A program made the translations under genes and the position numbers. Below the pieces are notes generated by a model. It ran no database searches, was not told where the DNA came from, and saw nothing but the letters and a program-made list of their open reading frames with translations. Below are positions 41,477-57,308 of a DNA stretch of 64,000 nt, one piece after another. Every line of letters starts with the position of its first letter. Positions within the stretch are counted from its first letter, which is position 1. Source of the stretch: Apiotrichum sp. Y4204 (Eukaryota > Basidiomycota > Tremellomycetes > Trichosporonales > Trichosporonaceae); NCBI GenBank assembly GCA_025531455.1, contig JAMYHL010000018.1, positions 248,001 to 312,000 on the forward strand, written 5' to 3'.

Positions 41477-43430
41477 ATGAATTTAGAGCTTTGGAGATGC
41501 TTAAAGCGACGAATGTACTGTCGTTTTGGCTGCTGTTCCCGCTGTCGACAACCAAACAGCGGGCGGTGCTTTGTTTCGTTGCGTGACAATATTGACGGAC
41601 AGTTTGGAGCGAGTTCTCGGCCTGAACGATCTGACTTGCTGATATCAGTCGGAGCTGACTTCTTGAACAAAGAAGACACGGAGACTATAGACTTGCTCTA
41701 CCGTGCCCCAGTGCTCTGGAGTCCGTCAGAGCTGCCAAGGCTTCCAACATCGTCGATGGGGACGAGTACTCATTTGTTTACTGAGCTGAAGCGACCAATC
41801 GACCGCGAGGGTCACAGCGGCATTGACCATTACATCAGACAGATGAGGACCGCAGGCATTGACATCGGATAAATTAGCCACCCTCACTCTTGAGCTGATG
41901 AAGCCGCCAGTAGAGGGTACAGCAGTTTCCGCTGTTGTTCTCAAGCTCAGTCGTATCGCTTGAGCTTGGAGACCAGTGCAGGACCGTACTGCTCGTGTGC
42001 GGTTTTCATTGTCCTTCCGGCGGTACATTGCAGCTGATCGATCCGTTTCTCAGATCTTGCAAGTCCTCTTCATACAAATTGCCTCGATGTCTGAGTGTTA
42101 GGAGCATACTACCCCCATACATAATGCTCTGCTTGTTAGGACCATAGCCTGAATGACTGCTCCATGTTATGGTCAACTGTCGGGAGGGACGGGGCTACAG
42201 ATGATCGGCCCATGGCGCACCCCTTGCGGTCTGAACGGATTCAGAGAGGGTCTCCCCTAGTGTGTACAGATTATGGGGCGGTGTATGCATGCTTCTGCTC
42301 AAGTAGTCCTAAGTTGAATGTCATTGGAGTTTACGGTGCATACATTACAGTTGTATATAGCCCCAAATGAGAATGCATGAGATATCTAGATCTAGAGAAA
42401 CTGTATCGTTGCACGAGGTTTTGATCGTTCTGGCGTTCTGACCAGAGATTGGAGGCACTCTGTTAATGGTAGGTTGGTTGGTCGCTGGTTGTGGCCTGAT
42501 GGCCTGGTTGGCCTGGTGGCGGCCTACTAGGCCTGGATCTTCCTGGATGTCTGAAATCATTACGTTTGAGGTATTAGTAGGTTCGTAGCAGCTATTCGCA
42601 GGCCAGCCATACAAGGCCATACACCAAGGGTACCTGGGGTCATACAAGTCGTGCAACTTGCACCATGCGCACACGGTGCACCAGCGCACCAGCCGCCCAA
42701 CTGCGCACGCAGTCTTCACTACCAGCCAGTCACCATATGTATGAAATCACCATCTGAATCATCACCACCATACCGGCCATACCCATACAGTCATACAGCT
42801 GTCGTATAGTCGTAGGCCGTAGGCACTGCACAAAGCCAACCAACCTCCATCCTCTCTCGCACAATCAGCGCATCTTGACACCACTACTAGTTATCACTTT
42901 CGCCCCCCTTGCGCGCAAGCTTGCAGCCGACGGCTTGGTCAACTGCTGCACGTGCTGCACAGCTCTTCACCGGCAACACCACGGCATACATACACAGTGC
43001 ATGCAGTGCACACATACATACACGCGCACGCATCCCTCACTTCTCAATAACTCGCCCAATCTAGCATCTCTCAACAGCCCATGCTCACCGATCTCGACTC
43101 GCGAGCTAAACTGTCGACTGTGTAAGCAAGCCTTGCGATTGCTTGACCCATCCAACATTCCGACTTTGCTACCTACAATCCCGTTCAGCTCCCCACGACT
43201 CTTATCGGTCCCTAACTTGCATCCACATTCCGGCGCTTTATGGTACAGGCAGTCAATGTGCCTTTAATTCCCTCATCGAGTCTATAAGCAGCCTGCGCGT
43301 CGACTTGTCACTAGGTGAACACACCGAGGGGAATCTCATAGACTCGATCCAAAACCATTTTGCTGCATCCACCACGCCAACACTCTCCGACTGCCGGCCC
43401 GACAACTGTACTTCCTCACATGTTCAAAAG
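41477..43430. other. Long intergenic region, no gene seen
   Basis: A 131-codon + frame at 41477-41872 begins directly after the QCR10 stop and has no family resemblance or codon pattern, so I treat it as noncoding. At 42475-42545 there is a run of diverged ggcct/tggttgg words. The 42,840-43,430 segment is pyrimidine- and CA-rich and is probably the long leader of the SSK2 gene, with gcatgcagtgcac-type palindromic words near 43000. Confidence 0.5.
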
Positions 43431-46400
43431 ATGGCCGACATAACGTCTCCCACGCAGGCCTCTGTAGGAGACGACCAGACGGTCACAACCAAGAGTCGCC
43501 GGAAGGTACGCATGTTCGCTCAAGACTCCTCATCCAGTGACGAGGGAGCTGCCATCGAGCAACCGGCCAAACTCAATGACGACAGTGAGTGGTTTCTTCT
43601 GTTAAGAGACTAACATTGAAGTTGCGACCTCCCCTGGGCACCTTCGTTCATCGTCATTTCCTGGATCTAGCGCGTCTCAACCATCTCGTAGCGCAACGCA
43701 GCCGAAACTGAGCCGCGCTTCAACCTATCGAAGTACCAACGCCGCCCCTCCGCCATCAGCCCCTGCTACTTATTCCCAATGGCGAGGCAAGCATCGAAGC
43801 GAATCAAATGCACGCCCGCCACATCGTTCCATGAGTGTGCGTCGATCGCGAGGTCTAGTCCGGGAACTGGATCCGGATGCCGATTACGCACGTGGGGACG
43901 ACTGGGATTCGGATGGGGATGATGTTGAGGCCATAGAGGGCACTCATGGACGTCCTGTGAGGGCCCTAGCGGCGGAAGTGACACGACGCGGTGAAGCGCC
44001 GCCAGGCTTTGGAGTCGTCGGTGGGATGGGCGACGTCGATTTTGCCAGCACCGGTGTCGGGCAACCCAAGAGCCTCATTTTGGCAACACCGCCACCAGAT
44101 GCAGCTGGGCCGGAGGAGGGCAACGAGCGATTGGAGTGGCAAAGCATGCTTGCTAGCGTTCTTGGCGGCGACATTCTGCGCGGCGAGAGCTCTCGTATCG
44201 GCGTCGAACTTCCTTCCAACGAATCGTTCCGCAAAACCATTGCGCAAAACCTCTGGTGGCAAATCCGGGCGCGTCTCCGCAATCGTACCGAGGAAGAAGA
44301 AAAGCGCAGAGTTGAGCAACGTCGAAACAGAATTGTTGACCCGGTGCTCGAGGAAATCGAGAACTTTTCCATAAAATCGGACAGCGAAACGTCGGCCCTC
44401 GATCAAGTCGCTTACATCCTGCAAAAGCTTGATGTCGTTGAATCGTTGTATCCCAATCAAAACAGGTTCCGCGTAGACAAGCCGCTCTACGACTCGGAAA
44501 AACTCCAATCTCGCGTCGACGCATTATCCGCATGGTATTCAGTTGTCACTCAACTGCAATCTCAACTTCACATTCTGCAAAAGTGGACAGGAACAGAAGA
44601 TTTGGACATTACTCGTCCCAACACTACGAAGGAAAAGGCGCTGGTAGGAAAGAACCGTTTCCATCCATTAGACGCCAAAGCTCGGGCACATGCGCAGAAC
44701 GACGCTGCGGACGATTCGACATTCGTCGATCGTATCCTCAAAGAAGACTCCTTGCGCCGCACGTTCGAAAAGCGTATCTTTATGGACCAGTTGGCAACCA
44801 TTCAAAGCGCCAAACAAACCCTTATCACGCATTCGCCATTATTTGACGAGCTCAATCTTCCGCCGTTCCAATACGAGCTTCTTCGCATCATCTCCTTTCC
44901 TGGCCGCCTCATCATTGAAGCTCTCAAAACTCGTCTCCGGGCCGCTGAACGCCTTACAAATCCTGACCTAATGGTTATTGATGACATGGCCAACTCATTC
45001 CGCAACTCGGTGTCGTTGGCTATCGTTATTCGGCGACAGTATGAGGAAATTGTCGCACCTGACCCCGATCGTCGATGGAACATCCCAGACTCTTTTCCAG
45101 AGTCCTACCGTGAGGTGATTTTGAAGTGTATCAAAATGCACTTCAAGCTCCTCCATTGGAAGCTCAAAGGAGGGTTCAAGGCCGTCTATTTCCGTGACAC
45201 GGAGGTCCTCGAGGACGAATGGGAGTTCCTGTACGACGCAGCAGAAAGCGTCAAAGGTGTAGACCAGGTTGTGGCGGAGACATTGTGCAATCTCACCAAC
45301 AAGCTCATGGGGCGCGTAACAAACTACTTCGACAGCTCTCTCCATGTTCCCGTTCCCATCGACTCGCCCGACTACGCCAAGCCAACTCGGTTGACTCTCC
45401 ACGATGGCCGCGCATTGGAACGACAGGCGATGACGACGGAGCAAATGGTTACGTGGTATACGAAGATCCTGGATTCGATCAAGATGCGTTACCGAAAGTT
45501 GCAACGTTTCGCTCGCCGACTTACTCAAAGATTCGAAAACTCTGCCGAGTATTCGATTGACGACGATGATACCGAACTTCTCGTTGAGCAGTTGTACGAA
45601 TCAGGACATTTTTTGGTGTACACGGATGCTTTCGAAGAACAGGGCACATACGTCTTTGCGGATGGCTCTCTGTGGAATCGACCCTACGACGTGCAACAAC
45701 TGTTGTTCGGTGTGTTTGCTGTGAGCTTATCGACTGGCCATGCAAGGCACGATCCCGATCTCCCTGAGGATACGCCGAATGAGGATGATGAGAACACGGC
45801 CTGTTACCTTCTTCTAGTATCACCACGAAAGAGCTTTGCGTGGACAGGAGCCGTAATGACGCTGGATGACCTTTCGACGAACAAGAACGTCGATTTTGCG
45901 CTCGAGGATAGTCGAATCCGACTCGTCGCAGATGGACCCATGTCTCGCTTGACGTACTGCAAGATGCTCTTCTTGCGTTCGTTTGTCGATCCAGAAACAC
46001 AGATAGCGGCTCTCCAACCTAGCTGTGTTGTCGAACAACAAGCCCACCTACCAAAGGTAAACAAGGAGTTGAAGCGTATCGCAAGGTCGGCACATCGACT
46101 ATCAGAGTGTATCATTGAATCTGCGGCACATGTCAGCCGCACGTTGCGTGGCGGCCCCGGTACGCAAGATCTGATCGAGAACTGGTATCTCTTTGCCAGC
46201 GACCACGGTCATCGCGTCGCAATACACATGGATCATCAGGCATGGGCCCGCTTCAGTCGCCTACTCATGCGTCTCGCCATTAGCTGGGTTAGCTTTATTT
46301 GTGACCATTGTGATCCGACCGATCGTAAGACATTCCGCTGGACCGTTAACGCTCTCGAGTACGCCATGCTTATGACCCGTGGTAACAACATTCTTCATTT

Positions 46401-48102
46401 GACCAAGCAAGAGTTTTCACTGCTCCGGGCGAAGGTGGCCAATTGTATGACCCTGCTCATCTCCCACTTCGACATTTTGGGTGCACGGTCTTCCATAGAG
46501 GCGAAGAAGGAAGCCGAGAGATTGGAAGCCCTACGACACATGGCCCAGCTCTACGAACAAAACGACGAGGACGATTGGTTGCTTCCTCGGACACCATCCC
46601 CGTCTTCCCAGCCAAAGATGCTCGCAGCTGCCGATCGTTCACTACGGTTATGTCGTGAACAACGTCTTGAGCTCATCCAGCAGCTTGAAGAGCAACTGGC
46701 CGGGCTTAGCTCAGATCAACATCTCATTGGCCGTGTCTTGGATGAAGAGGTTAGCGAAGACCGGGCCCTGGTGTTCCTGGCCGCCAGTTCCAGCAATATC
46801 TCTTTGCGGTGGCAACAAGGCGGGTTTATTGGCGGCGGTGCCAACGGTTCGGTTTATCTAGGCTTCAATCTCGACTCTGGTGGCATCATGGCAGTCAAGG
46901 AAATTCGCGTGCAGGATATAACGAACTCCCCCGCACTGTACAAGCAAATCAAGGATGAAGCGGATGTAAGTGAGCTGGGCCGGGCGTTTCTGACAAGACA
47001 GGTCATGCAGATGCTCTCGCATCCAAATATCGTCGACTACTATGGCATCGAAGTTCATCGTGACCGCGTGTATATCTTCGAGGAGTACTGCCCGGGTGGT
47101 TCCCTCGCCAACCTGTTGGAACACGGACGAGTGGAAGACGAGGACGTGATCATGGTATACACTTGGCAAATGTTGCAGGGCCTGGAATACCTGCACTCCA
47201 AGGGCGTGGAACATCGTGACGTCAAGCCAGACAGTAGGTTTTACGACGAGCTAACATGTTGACGCCAGATATTCTCCTGGGCGCTAACTCGGTCCTGAAG
47301 TATGTTGATTTCGGCGCAGCCAAAATCATTACAAAGGTTAATCGAACCATGGCCAAGACCCGGGCTATACGCGGAGGCGGCAACGCCGATGCCGGACCGG
47401 CCGTTATGAACTCCCTTGCCGGCACTCCCATGTACTTGGCGCCGGAGGTTATCAAGGGGGGAAAGAGCCGTCTTGGAGCCTCTGATATATGGTCACTAGG
47501 TTGTGTGGTGCTGGAGGTGACAACTGGGTAAGCTGCACTGCATTGAACGAAGGCTGACCGCAGCCGCAAACCGTGGTCCAACCTCGACAATGAATGGGCC
47601 ATCATGTTCCATATCGGTATTGCGACTCAGCATCCTCCACTGCCCGAGCCAGGCCAATTGTCTGAACTTGGTATAGACTTCATTGAACAATGTCTTACCC
47701 TGGATCCTCTCAAGAGACCGACCGCGAGTGAACTTCTTCATCATCCTTGGCTGTCGGCGATGCTGGAATTGGTAAGTGCTCCTTGCAACTCTCATACAGT
47801 TGCTAATGATCCAGGCTGTCGATGTCTCGCCCACTGCGTCAAGCATGCCTTCGACATTTGCGGGCTCAACTTTGGAACCTCAGGACGACGCGGGATTCTG
47901 CATTTCCACCCCTGGCTCCACGAGCACTCCACCGGTCATTCATTCGTCGCATGTGAATGTGGGGGGCGAGCCGAGCCCAACCTTTATCATCCCCGCACTT
48001 GCCTCACCATCTACCGCTCTACCAACTAGCTTAGCTCCGACATTCACGAAGGATCAGTCTGATCCTTCGCTCGATTCTGTTTCGGCGGAGCCTGCTTCAT
48101 GA
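43431..48102 (+). CDS. SSK2: MAP kinase kinase kinase of the HOG pathway (SSK2-like)
   Basis: Model: join(43431..43584, 43622..46965, 47002..47233, 47269..47527, 47564..47771, 47815..48102), 1494 residues. SSK2-type kinases phosphorylate the MAPKK Pbs2 when the Sln1-Ssk1 phosphorelay signals osmotic stress. Residues 1-150 are disordered and Ser-rich. Residues about 200-1090 are the long helical N-terminal region typical of SSK2/MTK1, with LKLLHWKLKGGFKAVYFRDTEV-like parts (read in pieces). The kinase domain covers about 1117-1380: glycine loop FIGGGANGSVYLG, VAIK-lysine in MAVKEI, HRDVKPDN (1238-1245), DFG at 1257 and APE as LAPEV. The C-terminal tail is Ser/Pro-rich. Intron 2 (36 nt) is in frame without stops, so retention would insert 12 residues before helix C. 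Confidence 0.93.
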
Positions 48103-48448
48103 ACTTGTGCATGTTTGTACTATCGCCCATCGCCTCGTTTCGTACGTGCCATCTCCTTCCTTTCCCTTCCCCCAATCTTGTGGTTACTGTTATCCAATTC
48201 CAAGTATATATCCCCTCTCTACTTGGTTGTCATTGTGCATGCGATTAATCTGATGTATGGGGTTTTCGTGCATTCCTCGCTGCTGAACTTGTCTCCTCTC
48301 GTATCACTGCAAACGATGCAAACAAAAGAAACAGGGTCGGCCTAGAATGACGTGTACTTGATGTCATGCTTGTAATGCGGAATGCGTTTCAGTAATGGGA
48401 GAGGATCATATACAGTATATATGTAGTACTTAGTTTCTGGAGTTCGAG

Positions 48449-48469
48449 TTTTTTTTTTTTTTTTTTTTT
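48449..48469. repeat. 21-nt T run
   Basis: An uninterrupted run of T on the + strand after agttcgag, followed by aatgttgg. Confidence 0.9.
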
Positions 48470-49380
48470 AATGTTGGACCCGTTTATTAGCAAGGGCTGT
48501 CAACTGTGATCTTGTGATCTTTGAACACCACCTAATGGCTCTAAAAGACTCGACTAATGAGACATGTCTTGATTGTCTCACCAATTGACCCATAATGATT
48601 ACAATAAAGTTTTTTTTGTCCAGGAATTTTTGCATGCAGGGCGCCAGCTCACAGTTCACAGCGTTACCTAATGCTACATGGCTGTGCTCTCCTGGCTGCT
48701 GTGCGTAGCGACGAGCCACACACCTCCTTACCTACAGTACCCTTCCTCCCTCCCCTTTGCCCTGCCCTGCGCGTGTGCCACACCGGCCCTCCCTCCCCCA
48801 CCACCTTTTTTTCCTTCACCTTTCGTCTTCTCTTTTCTTCTTCTTTAACTAGTTATAACGAGTCAACTAGTTGCATAAACCTTTCTGGTGAGTAAATCTC
48901 CTTTGTTATCGCCATCCACTCGACCGCAGTCTGTCCCGTTTGCGCTTCTCGCCATTGACTCCGCCCGGACTCGATGCTTCGGGCGGCATCGCCGCCAGTT
49001 GCAACGAAACCCAGACGGATGGACAACATGATGTCGCCTGTCAGCGGCGAATGCCCTTGGGTGCTCGTGCTTCTTCATTGTTCACATTGTGTTGTGCAAT
49101 AGCTGACCCACGCCCTCTCCTGCACAACCTGCATCTCAATCATCGATCTTCAATCATCAACCTTCAATCTGTTTTGCACCTGTACGATGGGCGTTCATCA
49201 TCCGGTCGTCCCACCTCCAACCCAACCACAAACCATCGTCGCACAACGCCACCGTGACCGCCACCACCATTCGGCCCCTCTGGTCTGAATCACACCACAC
49301 CTCCCCACTGGTTTTCTTCTTATTGGTCTTCACTTTTTTGATTTTGTCGTCTGATCTCACAACTGCCCAATCGTGCTTAA

Positions 49381-51617
<2,237 letters not shown>

Positions 51618-52926
51618 GGTTCATCCTCTCTTAGTCTGTCTGATCTTGCGTGATTCTTCCCCCTCTCGCCCATCCGTTCCTATCCGTTTTCTCTGTCCAT
51701 ACTTCCCTGTAGACCTGACTCTGCACGTTCCATCTGGTGTGTGTACTGTGTAGGTGATTTGGGGGGCTGAACATATGCAACTCGTTTCGCTCCACAAACT
51801 CTTCTAGCGCGCTGCAGATCGTACTCCGTCGTGGTGCAGCTCTGCCATCTGCTGATCCGTCCGGCTCATCGATGCGGTAGCAGACATCATCTTGACAAAT
51901 CTCGTGGACGGCGTTGCAAGAGAACACAGACCGTTATCCATCGCCATAAAGCTGGGCCAACCGGTACCCAATATCTCCCGAAAATGCAGTACAGTTTGAA
52001 CAGTATTGTTTACGGTTCGCCGCCTGGCACATACCTATCAAGACCCATACACATTGCAGCCATACACATTAGAGTCATACATACACATCAGCCATATACA
52101 GCACGACAACGATGGCAATCATTGATCTCTCTTCTTGTTCTGAAACAATCACTGCTGTAGACCATAAGAAATTCACGGGCATCAATCAAACACCCAAGAA
52201 GAAAAGCGCAAAAATCATTCTGAAAGCAAGCAACCTCATTTCTACGCTGTACATCCTCTGTAATAAACGCGTTCTCATGGATGGCGGCTACAGATGAAGA
52301 GGGGAGTGTGTGAACTTCGAACCTTTGATGGTTCTGTGGCACTTTTTCGCTCTCAGCTGTGTGCTCATTGACATCTTCACAGTTGTTGCCACGTATCCCA
52401 TGTCCTCTCCTTCTACACGATCGAGGGTGTGGAATACCAGCTATTCTGACGCAGCGCTGTCTGTCCGGGTCTGACTGCCATTAAATCCATTGATGGAGTT
52501 GTTTTTGTTGATGTGTGAACTTCATGTGTTTTTTTTTTTTTTAGAACAAAACCATATTTTATCGCCTTTCTTTTTTTCTTTTTTCCTTATGTCACCGCCA
52601 CATTCCCGAACGGGGTTTGAATTGCTGTTCGTGAACCGGGTTCCATGCAAATAGTTGTGAAAGGAGAAAAGGGACGCTGACGATATTTCAGTAGGCCTGG
52701 ATCGAGTTTACTTCGTGCGCGACTCAATCACATGGACGTTCATGGGAGAAGATTGATGAGCCGAGCTGCCCCAAACGCCGAACGTTGAGAGCAGCTAGCT
52801 GATTTGATCTTTTCGACACATATGGGCTTCTCAGCTGATATAATGAGAAGTATGCATAGAGCGGCTTGTATATGATTAGAGCTGCAGACAGCCCATCTAC
52901 TGTCCTCCATCCGAAGCAAGCAGCAT
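51618..52926. other. Gap between convergent PAB1 and CWH43 genes
   Basis: No gene seen. Contains 3'-untranslated sequence of both neighbours and a 12-nt T run near 52530-52541. Locally AT-rich at 52,080-52,270. Confidence 0.5.
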
Positions 52927-55900
52927 CTACACGCGATGTCCGCTGCGAATCGGCGGGTTGTAGTACAAAGGTCCGTCCCCTGTGGACTGTTAACACGTGA
53001 CGATGAGTGACACTCACAGACTCGATACGAGTGGCCGCGCAAACCGTCGCCACGGAACTGTTTTGGCATTTTCCAGGCCTCGGGGATGTCGTCCTCTCCC
53101 ACGTGCCAGTAGATCTCGCCATGGTCGTTGTAAACGGCCTTCTGGCCCTCGTCGGGTAGGATGAACTTGATGACCTGTAGCTCGGTGTCTGTGACGTCCG
53201 AGTGTTCGAGACGCGAATAGGCGACACGCCACAGTCCGCGGAAGCCGACATACTCGCACCATCTCCACTTGTCGAGTGTCTCGACATCGATGAGGCCGGT
53301 TTGCTCGTTGAAGAGAATTCCATAAGGCGAGGGAGGCTTGTCTCCTTGCTTTGTGACAAGATAGCCAAGGAAGAATGTCGGGGTGTCCCCGGTCTCCTGC
53401 AGGAGACGCGCCAGCTCCTTGGTTTGCAGCTCACGATCGAGAGGATCTTCCTCCTGTCCATTGTGGGATACAATGACATTGACGTGCTGACCGTGGATAT
53501 CCAGGGTGGCGTGAATTGCCGGGGCCAGCTCGCCGTGGGGAGAGGGAAGGAGGTGGTGCGTCGAGTTCAGAATCGGGAACTTGGAGAGCAAGGCGGCACC
53601 CCAAGTGTGCTGGTTGGGACCAGGTCCAAGGTCAACATAGTAGCCTAGTTCCTCCGCCATATACCGAGTCAGATCGCGATTGCCGTAAACAAAACGGTGC
53701 AGGTCGGTCTCGAGCATACCGAGCACATCCACCTCCATCTCTTGAACGAGCTGCGCGATACGACGCTGGCTGCAGCGTCCCGGCTCGTCAATGCCGAAGT
53801 GAACGGTAAAGATACCACCAGAGAAGACCTTGTCATTGGGATAGAAAGGCGTGGGCTTGCGTGCTTCGGCGGAGACGGAACGGCGTTCGAGGCCAATGAT
53901 AACAGCGCTAACGGCAAGAATAGCGGTCAGAATCTTCGTTCCCCTGTTGACGAGACGGACTCGGCGAACACTGCGGGGCTGCAGCTGATCATTACCCGGA
54001 AGGTCCAGCTTTGTGGTCGCCCAGAGAGCGGCAGGAAGAGGCACGAGAAGGATCAGCATGATGAGATCGGTCCGCTCGCGAAGGATCCAGCCGAAGGGAA
54101 CAAACGCGTAGGCGACAGTGAACGTGGATGCCACATCGAGGAAGTTGTTCCACGCCAATGCATGACCCCAAGTGCTAGGATCCAATGCCGATGCAGCGCA
54201 GAAAAGTGTTGGGGTAATCGCCACCATGTAGAAGATCAACACCAGGCCACCGAAGAACCCGAGCCAGTCTTGGAATAGGACCAGGGCCAGTGCGGCGGGG
54301 AACGGAATGATCCAGGTCAAGGGGTTGCGGAGTGGGAGATTGATGACGAGACCGAGGGCCGCAGCACCAACCACAACTGAAGCCCATGGGTGGAGCATAG
54401 GGCCAGTGAGGGGATATCCGGTCCACGACCAGGCGATGATAGTTCCGGCGTCGGTAATGAAGGTCTGAAGGAGATGCACAATCGACCCCAGTCCAAACAC
54501 GATGCACAGTCGTTGGTTACGCGTCGAGGGTGTTACAACCGCAAGGGGCTTGTCTTTGAAGCCCGCCGGAGGGGCTGCAAAGAGGCTGTTCGGGCGGTAG
54601 TACAGTTCCGCAATGGCGAGGGCAGAGATGAGCAGACCAGTCTTGTTCCAACCGCCTGAAGCTTCGTCAAGAATTGGCCAGAATGGGTTATTGGAGTAAG
54701 CCGCATACTTGCAGACTACCGTGAGGAGCAATCCAGTCAGATAAACTAATGTCAGCATATGGTCCCCCAAAAGATATGCGTACTCTTCGTTTGAGCGAGC
54801 ATCTCGGGGCTCCCACGCAGACGGACGGAGTCTCCCATAAACGCGCACCATCCGCACCACATGGCCAGGACGACGCAAATGTAGCGGGCGCCTGTCGACG
54901 GGACCTTGTAGCATCCGAGGCCAAGCACAAAGAGGAGCACGCGGTGGGTGAAGATGCCCTCGCGGGAAGTAGCATAAGCTCGGTAGCCAGGGCGGTTGAA
55001 CACGTAGGGCGCGAGGTGGATGAAAAGCGCCAGCTCGGAGCCAGTGAAGGCGAGACTCCACACCGACCAGTAGAACAGTTGTACCGAAATTGAGGTGAAG
55101 ATTGTCCAAAACGCAGCGGCTGTCTAGTGAGAAAGCTTCTTCTCGGCATACTCACCAAACCAGACATCGCTCAACCACGCGAGGACATCACGGTACGGCA
55201 GCTTGCTAGGGAGTGACTCGAACGCGGTCCAGTCAACCTCAACCGCAGGGCGGTGCGACGCAGCAGTCGGCGCGATGAAAACATTGTCTGCAAACCTGTA
55301 CAAAGTAAATTAGTGTCTACTACTGAGAACTCCCCAACCATCCACTGTCGAGTGGAACCCACCCCGTCTTGCCGTCCTCGGCGCGCGATGTGTCGATGAT
55401 GCGGATTTGCAGACGGCCAAGTTCAAAGATGGAGGCAGCGTCGAAAGCGACGTCCCAGATGACAAGGGACCATTCGAAGAAGGAGTAGTATGTGTACGCT
55501 GTTTCACGATCAGCACCAGCCTGCGACGCAATGACTCACCGCCTGGAACACGGAGGACAGAGTGCTGATAGAACCAGTAGATCAAGGGAGCAAGAGTGGC
55601 AAGAAACCCTGAGGCACAGACCATACGCCAGCGCTTGGAGCGCTCGTTCGTGGAGTGCATAGTCGACAGGATCATCCATGGCAGGTTGAGAATGAGGTAA
55701 ACGATCATGAAAAGGTCATGCAGGTCTACGCACATCAGTATCCGAATCAAGCAAGCAAAGAAGACTTACCGTGCTGGTCGCGCGATGTGATGTACATCCA
55801 TCCACCGCTGGTGTTGTCAGTAGAAGCCCTGGAGAGCTCAACTTACCAGCAGAAGGTCCTGGCTATCCCACAGAAGGCCTCGATATCCACAAGACCAGGT

Positions 55901-56469
55901 CGAGCCAAAGTAGCAGCAGGTGCTGTGTGCTCCTCCAACAGTCCACTCTCCTTGGACGACCGTGTGCGGCGACGGACTCCATTATCGCTTAGTGCACTCG
56001 TCGAGATGTCCGTAATGGACGCGTCGCGGCCGCTCTTGGAGGGAGGATACCGATGAGCGAGCCATTGCAAGCCCAGGACGATAAAGCGAGGGGTCGCGGT
56101 CAAGGCGATAAGAATCTGGAATGGTGCTCGTGTCGCAGCATGATCACCGATGCTGTACTTGTCAGTGCTCCATCCCTGTTTATACAATGATTGTTTTACA
56201 TGCGGTATATCAGGAGAGGGGGAGGGTATCAGACATTGTGGAGCCTCCAGGTGAAAGGCTGACAACACCCGTCGATGCAATGCACAGACTCACGTTGCTG
56301 ATACACTTGGGAACCACTCGACGGGCCATTTTGAGACAGAGTTTTCACAGAGCTGCTCCCACAGGCCGGATACGTAGCCCAGCGAGAGCGCGGTGATAAA
56401 TGCGAGGGCACTGCAGGCTGTGTGCGCCCGCGGTACCAGCGACCCCGGGAGCGCCAGGAGGGTCGCCAT
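52927..56469 (-). CDS. CWH43: CWH43-like GPI-anchor lipid remodelling protein
   Basis: Minus-strand model: exons 56469..56294, 56152..55847, 55807..55770, 55725..55540, 55498..55363, 55295..55156, 55119..54784, 54745..53018, 52979..52927; 1032 residues. CWH43 replaces diacylglycerol with ceramide on GPI anchors in the ER/Golgi membrane. The N-terminal third is a multi-span FRAG1/DRAM/Sfk1-like unit (EWFPSVSATIGD, GGWMYITSRDQHDLHD, NLPWMI). The middle has further spans and YSNNPFWPILDEASGGWNKTG. The C-terminal endonuclease/phosphatase-like domain (about 700-1010) shows GIDEPGRCSQRRIAQLV, LGMLETD and VIVSHNGQEEDPLDRE. The protein ends WDGPLYYNPPIRSGHRV after a 38-nt intron. The longer frame to 52740 reads through that intron. 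Exons down to 38 nt occur. In-frame TAG upstream fixes ATG 56469. Confidence 0.92.
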
Positions 56470-57308
56470 ACGTGGGAAGACGAACAGCGAGTGCTAGGGG
56501 GGTGGAGTGGCCGGTGAAGCGACCAGACGAGATAGATGATGGATGTTGGAGCAATGTGAAGAACGACGACGACGTTGTTGGTGTCTTGCCTGGGTAATGG
56601 GTGCATCATGGGCGGATGATCGGATGAATAAGGTGCGCGGTGCGGGCGCCGCGTGACCGCGCGTGTCTGGGCGCGCTGGGCGCGTTCAACGCCATTTGTT
56701 CATGTAGTACCATTTTGAGCCACTCCCTCTTTCTTGAATGCTCCTTGATTTCTTCTCTGTATTCTCTCGTCTCTATCTGCTCTGTCTCCGGTCTTGAGCG
56801 TTGACCAGGGCGACCAAGCTAGCTAAGAAGTTGTTATAAGTAAGCCAGAGTGACCCAGCACGACCATACCGTCAGTCAATAACAGGAGAAAGGGAAAATG
56901 AGCTCTGATCCTGTTAGTGGCCTAGTGGCGCCGACCTTGCACAGGGAACAGGCGGCAACTCGACAGAGCCGGCGGCCGCCGAAAACAAGAAAACTAGGGC
57001 TTGGCACGCGTCGTTTGCGGGAAAGTCTTGGTGCATGGACAGTGCTCAGAACTCCATCGATCCATCGATCCATCGATCCATCCATGATCACCGAGACGGG
57101 CGGCCACTAAAAGCCCGTTGATCAGTCCTTCGTTGTGATCCCACACATGTCGCAGATGCAACGAGATTGCGATACTATGCCAAAACGATTCATTGCTACT
57201 GATACTGTATAAGGCTAGACAACGATGGTCAACCATAATGCACAATTACTCTAAACGACTCCCAAAAGACGCGGGAATTTTGGTTTACTATTGCGGGGTA
57301 CAATCTCT
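56470..57308. other. Intergenic region, CWH43 promoter and MET5 3' side
   Basis: No gene seen. It contains a tandem 8-bp microsatellite at 57053-57082. Short gctagctaag and gtcgcc words near 56800 are not distinctive. Confidence 0.5.
57053..57082. repeat. 8-bp microsatellite (TCCATCGA)
   Basis: Three full copies of tccatcga and a partial fourth; the unit contains the palindromic ATCGAT. Confidence 0.9.

Noticed and set aside
41477..41872. 131-codon + frame right after QCR10
   Set aside because: It starts one base after the QCR10 stop, has no recognisable domain and no promoter space; more likely 3'-untranslated sequence.
52740..52926. C-terminal extension of CWH43 to 52740
   Set aside because: It results from reading through the last 38-nt intron; splicing gives the family-like ending WDGPLYYNPP and a stop at 52927.
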